Shown in pieces: positions 1-8,555 of a stretch of 64,000 bases of DNA. Both the position numbers and the translations under genes were made by a program. Each line of letters opens with the position of its first letter. The stretch's first letter is position 1. The notes beneath the pieces are model-generated. The model was not told the origin of the DNA, ran no database searches, and worked only from the letters and a program-made list of their open reading frames with translations. Source of the stretch: Flavobacterium sp. PMTSA4 (GTDB lineage Bacteria; Bacteroidota; Bacteroidia; Flavobacteriales; Flavobacteriaceae); assembly GCF_032098525.1 (NCBI RefSeq), contig NZ_CP134890.1, positions 682,001 to 746,000 of the forward strand, written 5' to 3'.

Positions 1-1
1 C

Positions 2-484
2 TTAAAAGGAACTGGAATTCCTGTTATTGCTGATGGTGGTGTTCGTTATACAGGTGATATTCCTAAAGCCATTGCTGCTGGTGCAAGTTCGGTTATGTTA
101 GGTTCTTTGCTTGCAGGAACAAAAGAATCGCCAGGAGAAACCATAATTTTCGAAGGACGTAAATTCAAATCATACCGAGGAATGGGTTCTGTTGAAGCAA
201 TGCAAGAAGGTTCAAAAGATCGTTATTTCCAAGACGTTGAAGATGATATTAAAAAGCTGGTTCCAGAAGGAATTGTTGGTCGTGTTCCTTACAAAGGTGA
301 ATTAAACGAAAGCATGCAACAATTTATTGGTGGACTTCGTGCCGGAATGGGTTATTGTGGTGCAAAAGACATTCCAACTTTACAAGAAACTGGTCAGTTT
401 GTTAGAATTACCAATAGCGGTATCAAAGAAAGTCATCCACACAATGTGACGATTACTAAAGAAGCTCCAAATTATTCTAGGTAA
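2..484 (+). CDS. guaB: IMP dehydrogenase, C-terminal part (5' end outside window)
   Basis: The reading frame is open from the first bases, so this is the last ~160 residues of a longer gene. IMP dehydrogenase converts IMP to XMP with NAD+, the committed step of GMP synthesis, in the cytosol. Visible signatures are the phosphate-binding segment 'VIADGGVRYTGDI', the 'MLGSLLAGTKESPGE' segment, the flap 'SYRGMGSVEAM' and the conserved 'VPYKGEL' and 'GYCGA' stretches near the C terminus. The catalytic Cys loop and CBS domains would lie upstream, out of view. A bidirectional terminator follows directly. Confidence 0.96.
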   Translation, partial: LKGTGIPVIADGGVRYTGDIPKAIAAGASSVMLGSLLAGTKESPGETIIFEGRKFKSYRGMGSVEAMQEGSKDRYFQDVEDDIKKLVPEGIVGRVPYKGELNESMQQFIGGLRAGMGYCGAKDIPTLQETGQFVRITNSGIKESHPHNVTITKEAPNYSR

Positions 485-503
485 ATAATAAAAGTAACTA
501 TAT

Positions 504-535
504 AAAATAGCAAAACGTAACTGTTTTGCTATTTT
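504..535. terminator. bidirectional hairpin terminator between guaB and the antiporter
   Basis: A perfect 13-bp stem (AAAATAGCAAAAC, 504-516, with 523-535) closes a 6-nt loop. The A-tract on one side and T-tract on the other let it serve both convergent genes. It overlaps the stop codon of the antiporter gene by two bases. Confidence 0.8.
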
Positions 536-2768
536 AGTTATGAGTCAATTCATTTAACAGCTTTTTATCACCAACAATCCAAAGAATATCGCCGTCCGAT
601 AATATCATGTTTGACTCTGGATTTAAGTAACGTTTTCCATTTCTTTCGATTCCAACTACCAATCCATTTGTTTTTTCTCTCAGATTAGATTCTCGGATGC
701 TTTTACCAATGAATTCCTGATTTTTCAAATCAATTTGTCGTAAAACAATATCTGGTTCTTTGATTTCTGGTTTGGCATCCGTTTCATTCTGGTCTAAAAA
801 CACTTTTAACTCTTTTAATTGTCCGTCAGTACCAATAACACTTATTTCATCACCAGGAAAAATTCGTTCGTTTCTACTTGGAATATTGATTACCACATCG
901 CCTCGCTTAATATAGGCAAGGTTGATTCCCAGTTTCTCTCGTAGTCTTAATTCTTCTAATGTTTTACCAGCAATATTTGATTCTCTGGCAACGTCAAACG
1001 ATGCCATGTGTCCATCCCATGGTGTTAAATCGCTTCTACTCCTTTTGGCTTTCGCCAATTCCCTTGCGTTCAAGTTCTTTATAAATCGTTCTTCTATTTT
1101 ATAATATCGTGCTGTGAGCTTTTTCGGGAATAACCAGAACAAAACCAAACAGAAAACCAATGCTACCAATGCGATTCCGGGAGAAAAGAATACGTTAAGT
1201 AAAAAACCAAATAAGACCAATGTCAAAATTGCTCTTAAAAAGACCATCATGATTATTGGTCCACGATACTTTCGTACTTTCAAAAGCTCATTTACTTGTT
1301 CTATGGCAACTCTTCTTAAAGAAAGTGCATAAAGAAACGGACTAATAATAATCAAAGTTATAAAGGCCGCAATAATATGCGCAAATTTTGAACCATTCAA
1401 CAATGGTAAAACATAAGTAGACGATAGTACAATGATAGAAACTATAATGGCAGAATGAATTACCACATGTATCAAGTATGCTCTCAATACAATACGCCAG
1501 TTACTCTCTGAGCGAATTGCTTGCGTATTAGCGCTATAACGTTCAATCCTTTTGGCCCATTTTTTAGGCAATTGTTTTTCGATGTAAGCGGAGAAAGGTG
1601 TCGAAAACTTCACCATGAAAGGCGTGGTAAACGTGGTGATTGCCGAAACCGCCACTACAGTTGGGTACAAAAAATCACTAGTTACTTTCAAAGTCATACC
1701 TAAAGTAGCAATGATAAAAGAGAATTCTCCAATTTGCGATAAACTCATTCCGGTTTGAACCGATTGTTTTAAGGGTTGTCCTGAAAGCAATGTTCCTATG
1801 GTAGAAAGAAAAGATTGTCCAAAAATGACAACAACCGTTAAGATACCAACAGGAATAGCATATTTTACAAGCATTTCAGGATCTATCAACATTCCTACCG
1901 ATACGAAGAAGACGGCACCAAATAAATCTTTAACAGGTTTCACCAAATGTTCAATATGTTCGGCTTGAGTGGTTTCTGCAATGATAGAACCCATGATAAA
2001 AGCACCCAACGCTGGCGAAAAACCAACATTTGCTGCAAATAAAACCATCAATAAACAAAGTGCTAGCGAAACAATCAACAGCATTTCATCTGTTAACAGG
2101 TGTTTGGCTTTTTTTAATATTGTTGGGATGAAAAAAATACCAGCAGTAAACCAAATTATCAAAAAGAAAATGAGTTTAAGAACAGATTGAAGCAATTCAC
2201 TTCCCGAAAATTGCTGACTTACTGCAACAGTTGACAACAAAACCATCATCAAAATGGCTAGAATATCTTGTACTATCAGCGCACCAATAACATTTCCGGC
2301 AAATTTTTGAGCTTTAACGCCTAGTTCGTCAAAAGTTTTTAAAATTATTGTGGTGGATGAAATAGACAATATTACACCAAGAAACAAACTATTCATCTTT
2401 CCCCAACCCATCCAATAGCCAACTAAATAACCCAAACCTACCATTCCGATAATTTGTGTCAATGCGGTTATCGAAGCCGTTCCTCCTACTTTCATTAGCT
2501 TTTTGAAACTGAACTCCAATCCCAAACTAAACAACAAGAAGATTACGCCTATTTCCGCCCAAACGCTTACGCTGTTCATGTCTTTGACGGTTGGAAAAAA
2601 GTCGAATTCGCTGCCAGCCAAAAAGCCTGCTACCAAATACCCTAAGACTAAAGGTTGCTTTAATAGCTTGAATATCAAAACCGCAATAGCTGCTGTGGCT
2701 AATATTAGCCCCAAATCACTGATTAAGTCAGGTAGGTGAACAACCGATGTGGATAATTGTATTGGCAT
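534..2768 (-). CDS. CPA2-family cation:proton antiporter with two C-terminal RCK_C domains
   Basis: A 744-aa inner-membrane protein of the monovalent cation:proton antiporter-2 (KefB/CPA2) family, expected to exchange K+ or Na+ for H+. Residues ~15-390 are the multi-helix exchanger domain, with typical 'LGYLVAGFLAGSEF', 'SISSTTIILK' and 'SLSQIGEFSFI' segments. A further hydrophobic stretch follows (~430-560). The soluble C terminus carries two tandem RCK_C (TrkA_C) ligand-binding units, each ending in a 'GDEISVIG' or 'GDILWIVG' type motif (~600-670 and ~675-744). There is no NAD-binding RCK_N domain, unlike classical KefB/KefC, so gating by a small ligand through RCK_C alone is inferred. Substrate ion is not readable from sequence. 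Confidence 0.9.
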   Translation of the reverse strand: MPIQLSTSVVHLPDLISDLGLILATAAIAVLIFKLLKQPLVLGYLVAGFLAGSEFDFFPTVKDMNSVSVWAEIGVIFLLFSLGLEFSFKKLMKVGGTASITALTQIIGMVGLGYLVGYWMGWGKMNSLFLGVILSISSTTIILKTFDELGVKAQKFAGNVIGALIVQDILAILMMVLLSTVAVSQQFSGSELLQSVLKLIFFLIIWFTAGIFFIPTILKKAKHLLTDEMLLIVSLALCLLMVLFAANVGFSPALGAFIMGSIIAETTQAEHIEHLVKPVKDLFGAVFFVSVGMLIDPEMLVKYAIPVGILTVVVIFGQSFLSTIGTLLSGQPLKQSVQTGMSLSQIGEFSFIIATLGMTLKVTSDFLYPTVVAVSAITTFTTPFMVKFSTPFSAYIEKQLPKKWAKRIERYSANTQAIRSESNWRIVLRAYLIHVVIHSAIIVSIIVLSSTYVLPLLNGSKFAHIIAAFITLIIISPFLYALSLRRVAIEQVNELLKVRKYRGPIIMMVFLRAILTLVLFGFLLNVFFSPGIALVALVFCLVLFWLFPKKLTARYYKIEERFIKNLNARELAKAKRSRSDLTPWDGHMASFDVARESNIAGKTLEELRLREKLGINLAYIKRGDVVINIPSRNERIFPGDEISVIGTDGQLKELKVFLDQNETDAKPEIKEPDIVLRQIDLKNQEFIGKSIRESNLREKTNGLVVGIERNGKRYLNPESNMILSDGDILWIVGDKKLLNELTHN

Positions 2769-2880
2769 AAATAGAATTTTTACTAAAATAGCAAACCTTA
2801 CTAGTTTAACAAAATCTTAAAAAGATAAAGTCTTGTTAAAGATACTAATCTATTGTTAATAGAATAGCTAACTGTTAGAA

Positions 2881-4227
2881 TTATATCCCTAAATAATTAC
2901 TCGGCGTGATTTTTAATAATTCGGTTTTGATTTCCTCAGATACATCAAGCGTTCCAATAAAAGCATGAATTGATTCTTGATTGATAACCGAATTGGTTCT
3001 CGTTAAACCTTTCAACGCTTCATAAGGATTTGGATAACCCTCACGACGCAAGATAGTTTGTATCGCTTCGGCAACCACAGCCCAGTTCTTTTCTAAATCT
3101 TCTGCAAATTTACTTTCATTAATCAACAGTTTATTCAGTCCTTTTAATGTGGCATCAAAGGCAATAATAGTGTGACCAATTGGCACACCTATGTTTCTTA
3201 GAACAGTACTATCGGTTAAATCGCGTTGCAAACGTGAAACAGGCAATTTACCTGCAAGATGTTCAAAAATAGCATTGGCAATCCCTAAATTCCCTTCAGA
3301 GTTTTCAAAATCTATAGGGTTTACTTTGTGTGGCATAGCCGATGAACCTATTTCTCCTGCTTTTATCTTTTGTTTAAAATAGTCCATCGAAACATACGTC
3401 CAAACATCGCGGTCTAAATCAATGATAATGGTGTTGATACGTTTTAAAGCATCAAAAAACGCAGCAAAATGGTCGTAATGTTCTATTTGTGTCGTTGGGA
3501 ACGAATGGTGTAATCCTAATGTTTCTTCCACAAATTGTGTCCCAAATTGTTTCCAGTCGATGTTTGGGTAAGCTACATGATGTGCATTATAGTTTCCGGT
3601 AGCACCACCAAACTTTGCTGCAAACGGAATGTTGAACAACAAGCGCATCTGCTCTTCCAAACGCTCTACAAATACTAAAATCTCTTTCCCCAAACGTGTT
3701 GGCGAAGCTGGCTGACCGTGTGTTCGGGCAAGCATTGGGATGGCTGCCCATTCCATGCTTAGTTCTTTCAATTTTGCAATAACGGCAATCAAACCTGGCA
3801 AATAAACTTGCTCAAACGCTTCTTTAGTTGATAATGGAATTGAAGTATTGTTGATATCCTGAGAGGTTAATCCAAAATGGATGAACTCTTTGTATTGCGA
3901 CAAACCTAAAGTTTCAAATTTCTCTTTGATAAAGTATTCTACCGCTTTAACATCGTGGTTGGTTACTTTTTCGGTTTCTTTTATCCAAAGTGCGTCTTCG
4001 GTTGAAAACTCGGTATATATTTTTCTCAGGTCGTCAAATACCGAATTACTGATGGATGCCAGTTGAGGTAAGTTGGCTTCGCACAGCGCAATAAAGTATT
4101 CTACTTCTACCTGTACTCTGTATTTGATTAACGCTTCTTCAGAGAAGAATGGTGCTAAAGCTTGTGTCTTTTTTCGGTATCTTCCGTCTATCGGAGAAAT
4201 GGCGTTTAAGGATGTTATTTCGCGCAT
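2881..4227 (-). CDS. purB: adenylosuccinate lyase
   Basis: A 448-aa fumarase/aspartase-superfamily enzyme that cleaves SAICAR to AICAR and adenylosuccinate to AMP, releasing fumarate in each case. The N terminus 'LNAISPIDGRYRKKTQAL' is typical of PurB, and the superfamily signature 'GSSAMPHKVNPIDFEN' is present with its mobile catalytic Ser loop. An in-frame ATG at 4254 exists, but it lies inside the -7 promoter element at 4252-4259, so the start at 4227 (MREITSLNAIS) is chosen. The gene is monocistronic in appearance, with 112 bp separating its end from the antiporter start. Confidence 0.96.
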   Translation of the reverse strand: MREITSLNAISPIDGRYRKKTQALAPFFSEEALIKYRVQVEVEYFIALCEANLPQLASISNSVFDDLRKIYTEFSTEDALWIKETEKVTNHDVKAVEYFIKEKFETLGLSQYKEFIHFGLTSQDINNTSIPLSTKEAFEQVYLPGLIAVIAKLKELSMEWAAIPMLARTHGQPASPTRLGKEILVFVERLEEQMRLLFNIPFAAKFGGATGNYNAHHVAYPNIDWKQFGTQFVEETLGLHHSFPTTQIEHYDHFAAFFDALKRINTIIIDLDRDVWTYVSMDYFKQKIKAGEIGSSAMPHKVNPIDFENSEGNLGIANAIFEHLAGKLPVSRLQRDLTDSTVLRNIGVPIGHTIIAFDATLKGLNKLLINESKFAEDLEKNWAVVAEAIQTILRREGYPNPYEALKGLTRTNSVINQESIHAFIGTLDVSEEIKTELLKITPSNYLGI

Positions 4228-4251
4228 GTTTTGTTGTGTGTTGTTGAAGTG

Positions 4252-4259
4252 CAAAAATA
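4252..4259 (-). promoter_or_regulatory. -7 promoter element of purB
   Basis: TATTTTTG on the minus strand matches the Bacteroidetes -7 consensus TAnnTTTG. Initiation about 6 nt downstream would leave a leader of roughly 20 nt before the ATG at 4227, and excludes the longer reading-frame start. Confidence 0.65.
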
Positions 4260-4298
4260 GGTATTCCTTATAAATTAAAAGGCATGACTAATGAGTTT

Positions 4299-4991
4299 TT
4301 ATAGCATTTTTTTTAATTTTTCTCTTAATAACGGCACACCTTCGGTGGCACTTTTTGAAATCACTTCTAGTGGGTTTTGGAGGTTGTAAATTGTAGCGGG
4401 TTTTGGGTCGATATAAAACAACGGACACATGGCTTGAGAATAATGGATGATTCCTGCCGCAGGATATACTTGAAGCGAAGTGCCAATTACTGCCAGATAA
4501 TCGGCTTGTTCGGTGATGTTTATGGCTTCTTCTAAAGCAGGAACTTCTTCACCAAACCAAACTATGTGCGGACGCATTTGGTCGCCGTATTCATCTACAT
4601 CGCCCAGCAGTATATCATGATGCCAGTCGATAATTCGATGTGTATTTTTGATACTTCTTGCTTTCAATAGCTCGCCATGCAGGTGTAATACTTTAGAACT
4701 TCCGGCTTGTTCGTGTAGGTTATCTACGTTTTGGGTAATGATGTGCACGTCAAACCACTCTTCCAGTTCGGCAAGCACTCGATGCCCAAGATTGGGTTGC
4801 ACTTCGTGTAGTTGTCGACGGCGTTGGTTATAGAAATCGAGGACTAACGATGGGTTTCTTTGAAAACCTTCTGGTGTTGCCACTTCCATCACATCGTGAC
4901 CTTCCCAAAGTCCATCGGAATCTCTGAAGGTTTTAATGCCGCTTTCGGCACTAATGCCAGCACCGGTTAGTACTACGAGTTTTTTTTTCAT
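4299..4991 (-). CDS. cobB: SIR2-family NAD-dependent deacylase, no zinc cysteines
   Basis: A 230-aa sirtuin that removes acyl groups from lysine using NAD+. Seen motifs are 'GAGISAESGIKTFRDSDGLW' (NAD binding), 'TQNVDNLHEQAG', the catalytic His in 'HLHGEL' and 'GTSLQVYPAAG'. 'FYNQRRRQL' supplies the Tyr and Arg that class III sirtuins use to bind succinyl or malonyl lysine, so desuccinylase activity is likely by family knowledge. The usual four zinc-binding cysteines between 'HGEL' and 'VWFGEE' are absent; that segment is Asp/His-rich instead. It is divergent in context: purB lies downstream on the same strand, about 70 bp away. Confidence 0.9.
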   Translation of the reverse strand: MKKKLVVLTGAGISAESGIKTFRDSDGLWEGHDVMEVATPEGFQRNPSLVLDFYNQRRRQLHEVQPNLGHRVLAELEEWFDVHIITQNVDNLHEQAGSSKVLHLHGELLKARSIKNTHRIIDWHHDILLGDVDEYGDQMRPHIVWFGEEVPALEEAINITEQADYLAVIGTSLQVYPAAGIIHYSQAMCPLFYIDPKPATIYNLQNPLEVISKSATEGVPLLREKLKKML

Positions 4992-5142
4992 GAATAACTA
5001 ATTTGCATTATACATCATTGCAAGTTAAAAAATAAGTCAAATAGTTTATATTTATTCTAATGCATAACTTTTATCCAACATTGGTTTTCTACTTCTATGA
5101 ACTGGCTCCAACGTTATTTAGGTTGACATTCAGAAGTTTTAT

Positions 5143-5637
5143 TTAATAAGCAAAAAGATAAACTAATCCGATGAAATAGATTGGAACAGTTCCAAAAGCT
5201 AAAGCTATATCTAAAACTTTATTAGAGAAAAAAACATTTAAAAGATTAATAGTAATACAAAATATGAAAATGTAGACAACAAGATTTAGTGAAAGAAACG
5301 AAACTAAATAAGTCTTTTGCTCAACTTTTATATTTTTGGTTTTCTTAAACAAAATGGTTTGTTCAATTTCAACCTCTTTTCCAATTTTAATATTCTCAAA
5401 TTTTAGTGGAAACTTTGCGAGATAATAAAGATTTCCACTTTCACATTCTAAAATATATTTAATTTCTTTTGAACCATTTGTTTTCCATCCTTGAGTTTCA
5501 TTAATAACATTAAAAAATGATTTTACTTTTTCATTTCTATAATAGTTAGAAGGCATTAAGACATCAAAATATAGAGAAGCTATAAAAATAAGATTGAATA
5601 TAATTAGATATTTAAAATCTCGATTTTTTATTTTCAT
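5143..5637 (-). CDS. hypothetical membrane protein
   Basis: A 164-aa protein that I do not recognise. One hydrophobic helix lies near the N terminus (~10-28) and two lie near the C terminus (~107-130 and ~138-162). The middle (~35-100) is a soluble Lys/Glu-rich stretch with one Cys that would face the periplasm if the first helix is a signal anchor. Codon use is strongly AT-rich. It sits in a patch of hypothetical genes (5.1-9.0 kb) with no operon partner. About 150 bp with no recognisable element separate it from the sirtuin gene. Confidence 0.6.
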   Translation of the reverse strand: MKIKNRDFKYLIIFNLIFIASLYFDVLMPSNYYRNEKVKSFFNVINETQGWKTNGSKEIKYILECESGNLYYLAKFPLKFENIKIGKEVEIEQTILFKKTKNIKVEQKTYLVSFLSLNLVVYIFIFCITINLLNVFFSNKVLDIALAFGTVPIYFIGLVYLFAY

Positions 5638-5771
5638 TCGTGTTTAAAATTATTTCCAACTTATTAATGTTCGAAAATCGTCAGACTTACTTTGTCTATC
5701 AAATATATAAAAAAGGCGTTGTAAATTACCATAAGTTTATTTTAACTAAACAATTATTTCCGAATCAAAAA

Positions 5772-5827
5772 CCACAAAAAAACTCCGCCTTTCGGCAGAG
5801 TTCCTTAAAAACAATTCTTTCAGGTTA
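5772..5827 (-). repeat. orphan duplicate of a gene 3' end with terminator
   Basis: These 56 bases match 6653-6708 at 53 of 56 positions. The second copy is the stop codon, 3' UTR and terminator of the fibronectin-type gene at 6706-7380. Here the stop triplet (5825-5827) and hairpin remain, but no related coding sequence lies in front of it. It is probably a scar of a lost paralogue or a duplication broken by insertion of the lipoprotein gene 5880-6578. Confidence 0.75.
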
Positions 5828-5879
5828 TCGTAAATGATGGTTTTTATTTATTTTTACTAGGCTAACAGATATTATTCAA

Positions 5880-6578
5880 ATGAAAAAAACATTTCTCTTA
5901 TTACTTTTATTGTTTTTATATTCTTGCAACAGCTACAATTCTAAATGGGAAGAAATAAAAGGTAGCGGAATTGTTGAAAAAGGCACACTCAATAAGGCTA
6001 TCTACTTTCAAGATTCGTTAACAGGTTTAATTGGTGGCTATACTTTTCGTCACAATAAAGAATCTCAAAATATTGATAAAATGGATAAGGCTCCTTTACT
6101 ATATCTAACAAAGAATGGAGGTAAAAATTGGAAGTTATTAAAAATTGACTATGAAGATTCAGGAATAGACAATATAAAAATTGAAAATGATACAATAATT
6201 TGTCAAATTGATTCTCTATTATTGAAATCTACTGATTTAGGTAATAATTGGAATGTAGTTGAAAAATCAAATTATAAAGAGATAAGTGAAAAATATTTTA
6301 GTGATTCAAACCCTTATAAAATATCAAACTATAATTTCAAATTTGAAAATAAAAATTACCGTATAAAAGAAAAGTATCAGCATAAGAATACTACAGTAAT
6401 TGTATGTAATGGTGAAAAATCTATGACTGATTATTTTTTTATATCAAGAGATAATGGAAATAACTGGAAATTTCTTCAAAATGAGTTTGGTTCAAATAAA
6501 ATGAAATTTCTTCTAAATGAAGATTATTTATTGGCTTACGATTCTCAATATGGATTGCAAAAGTTGAAGTTAAATTAA
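5880..6578 (+). CDS. putative lipoprotein with BNR/YCF48-like repeats
   Basis: A 232-aa protein with a lipoprotein signal: Lys-rich start, hydrophobic core and lipobox 'FLYSC' (Cys ~16). The mature part shows repeated elements of the Asp-box/YCF48-type beta-propeller style, 'YLTKNGGKNWKLL', 'LKSTDLGNNWNVV' and 'FISRDNGNNWKFL', each ending in G-x-x-W. Such proteins are exported and often of unknown function in Bacteroidetes; the role here is unknown. The gene is unusually AT-rich and stands between the two copies of the duplicated terminator, which suggests insertion. Confidence 0.65.
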   Translation: MKKTFLLLLLLFLYSCNSYNSKWEEIKGSGIVEKGTLNKAIYFQDSLTGLIGGYTFRHNKESQNIDKMDKAPLLYLTKNGGKNWKLLKIDYEDSGIDNIKIENDTIICQIDSLLLKSTDLGNNWNVVEKSNYKEISEKYFSDSNPYKISNYNFKFENKNYRIKEKYQHKNTTVIVCNGEKSMTDYFFISRDNGNNWKFLQNEFGSNKMKFLLNEDYLLAYDSQYGLQKLKLN

Positions 6579-6656
6579 ATAAATTTTATATTAGATAATT
6601 TCACAGAATAAGAAAGCAATTCAAAAACTAAAAGTCAATAATTCTCAACAACCCAC

Positions 6657-6682
6657 AAAAAAACTCCGCCTTTCGGCAGAGT
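6657..6682 (-). terminator. terminator of the fibronectin-type gene
   Basis: On the minus strand CTCTGCC-GAAA-GGCGGAG forms a short stem with a GNRA-type loop, followed by seven Ts. The same hairpin occurs in the orphan copy at 5776-5801. Confidence 0.75.
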
Positions 6683-6705
6683 TCCTTAAAAACAATTTGT
6701 TCAGA

Positions 6706-7380
6706 TTATGAGGCATACAATGCTTGTGGGTTGCTCAATGGAGAAACGCCAGCACTGTTTGAGGCATATACGTAGAAATAGTATTTTACGCCCGGAGTCA
6801 AGCCGTTGAAGGTCTTGTTTCGTGAGCGATTATAATCCATTCTCACAGATTTATCCTCAGCCGATAACATCAACTGTCCGTTCACTATGGAAGGATTAGT
6901 CAACGGATTATCAGCCACACAAACACAGAAATAATTCACGTTTGTTATACCAGGATAAGCTGGTATATCAACTAAAATCTGTCCGCTTGTTTTAGTTAAA
7001 CTAATAGTAAAAGATTCAATAATGCCTAGTGGTGCAGCTGGTTGCATGCTATCACTAGTTGGCACAAATCCCGATAATGCAATAGTAGAAATATTGCCAT
7101 CTGCTACTCCATCTACATAAGTAGCTGTATTATCAAGAGTTTTCATTAATGTACCCTTTGCTTCATCAAGAGCTACCTTCTTAGTTAGCCCATATTGGGC
7201 ATAGTCAGCGGCAGCGTTACTAAATTTTTCCTGAACCGTATCAAATTCGGGTTCAGTAAATGGAGGGATTGGAAAGACAGTTGGGTTGGTATAAATACCA
7301 TTCCTAACTTCTCCGGCAAATGTGTCAAGTTCGCTATTACCATCTTTATGGTAATCGCGCTTACAAATGATTTTTTTCAT
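6706..7380 (-). CDS. fibronectin type III domain protein
   Basis: A protein of 224 aa when started at the ATG at 7380 (MKKIICKRDYHK); the 16-residue upstream extension is not typical and has no promoter support. No signal peptide is visible. The N-terminal half (~20-110) is helical with a conserved 'DTFAGEVRNGIYTNP' stretch. The C-terminal half (~115-224) reads as a fibronectin type III fold ending 'PGVKYYFYVYASNSAGVSPL'. Similar proteins are common in Flavobacteriia as conserved hypotheticals; function is unknown. Its 3' end and terminator are duplicated at 5772-5827. Confidence 0.65.
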   Translation of the reverse strand: MKKIICKRDYHKDGNSELDTFAGEVRNGIYTNPTVFPIPPFTEPEFDTVQEKFSNAAADYAQYGLTKKVALDEAKGTLMKTLDNTATYVDGVADGNISTIALSGFVPTSDSMQPAAPLGIIESFTISLTKTSGQILVDIPAYPGITNVNYFCVCVADNPLTNPSIVNGQLMLSAEDKSVRMDYNRSRNKTFNGLTPGVKYYFYVYASNSAGVSPLSNPQALYAS

Positions 7381-8032
7381 TTGATAACAATTTAAAATTA
7401 AAACTAATTTTAATTCTTGCAAGAACACTCGATGAATTCATTTATATATAACGTTGAAAGGCATTACTTTATTGTATAAAACAGAAAATTTTTTTTACAT
7501 TTTTTTTATGCGCGCATAAAACTCTTGATTTTACAGGCTTTGTAAGGATAATAACCTAAAAGATTTTTTCGATTACCTATAGGAAAATCAAAATTCCTAA
7601 CAGGAAAACCTATTTTCCTAATAGGAAATGGCAAACTTCTAACAGGAAAACGCAATTTCCTAACAGGAAAAGGCAAACTTCTAATAGGAAAACACAATTT
7701 CCTAACAGGAAAAGGTAAACTTCTAATAGGAAAACACAATTTCCTAACAGGAAAAGGCAAACTTCTAACAGGAAAAGGCAAACTTCTAATAGGAAAAGGT
7801 AATTTTCTAATAGGAAAACACAATTTCCTAACAGGAAAAGGCAAACTTCTAATAGGAAAACATAAATTTCTAACAGGAAATCGGGTTGCTCCTATAGGTG
7901 TTTTGCTTTTTCCAATAGGAGTTTAAAGAAAACTTATGGGTTGCCGAAGATTTCCTATTTGGAATTTGATATATTTGATTGAATAATATTTTACAACATA
8001 AAGTTATCCTTAATTTAAATACATAATATTGA
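7381..8032. other. 652-bp gene-free stretch with a palindrome and a tandem array
   Basis: This divergent intergenic region holds a perfect 16-bp palindrome TTTATGCGCGCATAAA at 7505-7520 and then the 21-bp array at about 7574-7925. Reading frames through the array are open only because the period is a multiple of three. No TAnnTTTG element stands out for either flanking gene. Confidence 0.6.
7574..7925. repeat. 21-bp tandem array, about 15 full units plus degenerate ends
   Basis: Units follow the pattern (C/T)CTAA(C/T)AGGAAAA(G/C)(G/A)CAA(A/T)(C/T)T. Two main variants, one ending GGCAAACT and one ending CACAATTT, tend to alternate. Each unit contains an imperfect palindrome of the type TTCCTAnTAGGAA. 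Units at both ends are more diverged. No unique spacers occur between units, so it is not a CRISPR array. The 21-bp period equals two helical turns. Confidence 0.9.
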
Positions 8033-8536
8033 ATGAAACACTATATAGTTTTGTTTTCATGTGTGTTGTTGTCTTTTTACAGTTGCAAAAAAGAGCTTCC
8101 CGCAAAGGTTGAAGAAACAACTAAACCTAAAGTTGTAATCAACGAACCAATTATCAACGATAGCGTTAAACCATTTGCTAAAGATGATTATGATTTGATT
8201 TTTGAATATTCTGAGGAAGATTCAAACCAATGGTTAGGAGTTAGTATACTTGATAAAAAAACAATAAAGTTTCATTTAATTACAGAAACGCTACCATGTG
8301 ATACCTATTATCAAGGTATTGCAATAAACAACAATTGGGACCAAGACCCAGAAATAGATTCAGATGAAAAAGGCGGTTATTTTGTTGATGAATATTTTAT
8401 GGAAAAAAAGGAATATCAATTAGGCATAAGAATTGCTGATGATTTAAGCAAAGTAATCATTAAGTATCATTCGAAAGAAGATTTAGATACCGATTGTTTG
8501 CCTATTGACCATAAAATAATGCGAAGAGTAAATTAA
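8033..8536 (+). CDS. hypothetical lipoprotein
   Basis: A 167-aa protein with a signal peptide and lipobox 'SFYSC' (Cys ~18), so lipid-anchored and exported. The mature part starts with a Lys/Glu/Pro-rich linker and continues with a ~115-residue domain rich in acidic residues and containing two further Cys (in 'LPCDTYY' and 'DTDCLPID') that could form a disulfide. I do not recognise the family. A small membrane protein gene follows 19 bp downstream and is probably co-transcribed. Confidence 0.65.
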   Translation: MKHYIVLFSCVLLSFYSCKKELPAKVEETTKPKVVINEPIINDSVKPFAKDDYDLIFEYSEEDSNQWLGVSILDKKTIKFHLITETLPCDTYYQGIAINNNWDQDPEIDSDEKGGYFVDEYFMEKKEYQLGIRIADDLSKVIIKYHSKEDLDTDCLPIDHKIMRRVN

Positions 8537-8555
8537 CCAAAAAATTAAGAACCCA

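Noticed and set aside
5640..5837. A 65-codon forward frame.
   Set aside because: It runs through the orphan terminator copy and has no recognisable protein features.
7506..7844. A 112-codon minus-strand frame of heptads such as FPVRKLC and FPIRSLP.
   Set aside because: It is created by the 21-bp period of the array, has no promoter and its composition follows the DNA repeat. It is reported as a repeat.
7574..7925. Possible CRISPR array.
   Set aside because: Units are directly adjacent with no unique spacers and no cas genes are in the window. The same applies to 19145-19332.
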